A stretch of 6,090 bases of DNA from Clostridia bacterium. Its GTDB lineage: Bacteria > Bacillota > Clostridia > Christensenellales > Aristaeellaceae. Positions 5,901-6,090 of the stretch are shown piece by piece. The translations under genes were made by a program, and so were the position numbers. The stretch lies in assembly GCA_016296675.1 (NCBI GenBank), contig JAEDIV010000149.1, positions 1 through 6,090 of the forward strand, given 5' to 3'. Below the pieces are notes generated by a model. It saw only the letters and a list, made by a program, of their open reading frames with translations, had not been told where the DNA came from and searched no databases. The first letter of the stretch is position 1; each line of letters opens with the position of its first letter.

Positions 5901-6001
5901 CCGGCATCGGCGGCGACATGGCCTGGTCCACCGTGATCGACCCGGAATACGCCGTATCCAGCGGAGAATATACGCTGGCTTTGGATATACAGGTTATCTA
6001 A
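2969..6001 (+). CDS. lacZ: Beta-galactosidase, glycoside hydrolase family 2 (LacZ type, atypical active-site loops)
   Basis: The 1010-residue product (E. coli LacZ is about 1023) starts at GTG 2969, with AAAGGGA (2952-2958) 10 nt upstream; an earlier in-frame TTG at 2942 lies only about 6 nt after the predicted transcription start. No signal peptide, so cytoplasmic. GH2 enzymes of this type hydrolyse terminal beta-galactosides by a retaining mechanism. Domains: sugar-binding jelly roll (~30-220), Ig-like (~222-336), TIM barrel (~340-610), Ig-like (~615-715), and C-terminal small-chain domain (~725-1010). Equivalents of E. coli residues: acid/base E462 in WSLGNESG, nucleophile E527 in ILCEYA, Mg ligands E419/H421 in NLETHG, H360, H394, D195, M503/Y504, W558, W986. 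Odd points: E. coli His540 is Tyr530 (CEYAYQILNS instead of CEYAHAMGNS), the gating-Phe loop is longer (KFMCLNG), and about 20 residues are inserted before N113. The family call is secure; lactose as substrate is not. It appears monocistronic. Confidence 0.95.
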   Translation: MNFHTKPEWQNIEVQSINRLGAHSPWGNTHTLSLDGTWRFTLLEHPSLVPAGFYLSDFNDSKWREITVPGNWELQGEDSPIYTNWAYPFTDEPGAHLITPSYNEETGYGASLNPPHLPDKIPTGLYKRFFTLPEHFVGKKLILRFGGVESGFYVWVNGNPVGYSQDSKLAAEFDVTRYVYAGENSVTVQVMRFTDATWLEDQDYWHLSGIFRSVSLMAKPRMHIEDVFVDAKATGEVTMDVSVTRVSGFADTLVRLHIYDPDGKIIYKEKRAPACEVPPLYDRNAPMPGHAVFKIKLDDVKLWSPESPTRYRVHLALLLPDSEEAADRERVYFGFRTVKIENGILTLNGKRLIIRGVNRHEHSADTGRAVTREQMKKEILLMKKMNINAVRTCHYPDDPAFYDLCDEYGLMAICETNLETHGVGGMLANSPEWAEAFLQRARRMVLTHKNHPSIIIWSLGNESGVGPNHAAMAAWIRAFDKSRPVQYESGNPDASISDIRCPMYPSREAIENLLCDVYDHRPVILCEYAYQILNSGGGLKHFRTLTERYPRFQGGFIWDFQDKALWQEDENGKHYAAYGGDFFESVTEPFEPKFMCLNGIVTHDLSVKPAGLEAAAVYAPVFVENRKNGKYLLKNRYNTLSTAGMTLYWTSYQAGEPTGTGEMPLPVIDAMTETEISFGPSGMQGEDAYIDIDIVAQDGSIFKQQFQLPSALPLIRRVRHVSAQFDDSHGMITVNGKDFRMMISKSTGCIVSMQKGKREYVISALSECAVRGLTGANAQPGWGEYDKWEAFAQENCARRLISISASALSDGRVLIERVTRLDSRLIPGASINVLTRMWVAGDGNISLNAHFTLSGVDSVERLGLTWTLPSEFEQVEWFGRGPGESYPDRVESARLGIYQSTVTEMHFPFTPPAENGGRDAVRRATFETEDGAKIIMRAQTPFHFDARHYTITDLRDAMHDHDLYMRPETIIHTDAAHAGIGGDMAWSTVIDPEYAVSSGEYTLALDIQVI

Positions 6002-6010
6002 AAAATGTAC

Positions 6011-6038
6011 AAAAAAAGACGAGCCGGCTGGCTCGTCT
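6011..6038 (-). terminator. Intrinsic terminator for a minus-strand gene right of the window (may also end lacZ)
   Basis: Perfect 9-bp stem AGACGAGCC (6017-6025) / GGCTCGTCT (6030-6038) with loop GGCT. The A7 run at 6011-6017 becomes a T7 tract after the stem on the minus strand, so the best orientation is leftward. On the plus strand it lies 15 nt after the lacZ stop but has no following T run, so it would be a poor canonical terminator for lacZ. A convergent neighbour to the right is inferred. Confidence 0.7.
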
Positions 6039-6042
6039 CAAG

Positions 6043-6069
6043 CCATCAAAAAAGTACCTTTTTTGATGG
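6043..6069. terminator. Second perfect hairpin, 12-bp stem, between convergent genes
   Basis: CCATCAAAAAAG (6043-6054) pairs fully with CTTTTTTGATGG (6058-6069) around TAC. A6 and T6 runs sit inside the arms. Only 4 nt separate it from the hairpin at 6017-6038. It may help stop lacZ transcription on the plus strand, because the T6 run lies in the 3' arm, or act as an RNA 3'-end stabiliser; the sequence alone does not decide. Confidence 0.55.
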
Positions 6070-6090
6070 GAAGGGCCGATCCCCTGAAAT

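Overview
The window looks like chromosomal DNA of a spore-forming, low-to-mid GC Gram-positive bacterium, most likely a gut-type member of Clostridia. Three things point that way (inference): a cysteine-rich collagen-like protein of the kind found on Firmicutes spore surfaces, near-consensus Shine-Dalgarno sites (AAGGAGG, GGAGG) with non-ATG starts, and sigma-A-like promoters with extended -10 elements. Nothing identifies the genus. No phage, insertion-sequence, tRNA, rRNA or CRISPR element was seen.

Layout, left to right. (1) 1-436, minus strand: the 5' part of a collagen-like (Gly-X-Y) gene that runs off the left edge. It starts at TTG and has a 12-cysteine head. (2) 437-790: a non-coding gap with a promoter-like site followed about 30 bp later by an intrinsic-terminator hairpin and no gene between them. 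(3) 791-1549, plus strand, and 1628-2347, minus strand: two convergent paralogues encoding exported proteins, each a signal peptide, a short helix and two ~100-residue repeats opening with a G-x-Y-x-V-G-x-D-I-x-x-G-x-Y motif. They share a hairpin terminator between them, and its core is nearly identical to the hairpin in (2). I do not recognise a named function. (4) 2348-2968: a gap of about 620 bp packed with small repeats and palindromes, ending in a clear promoter. (5) 2969-6001, plus strand: a full-length GH2 beta-galactosidase (LacZ type) with both catalytic glutamates but several unusual active-site loops. (6) 6002-6090: two strong hairpins; the first is oriented as a terminator for a minus-strand gene beyond the right edge.

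The genes do not form one operon. The lacZ-type gene has its own promoter and looks monocistronic, with no transporter or regulator in view. The exported pair is visibly more AT-rich than the lacZ-type gene, which fits a separate (accessory) origin. The best leads are the exported two-repeat family with its repeated terminator, the remodelled LacZ active site, and the complex repeats at 2499-2828.
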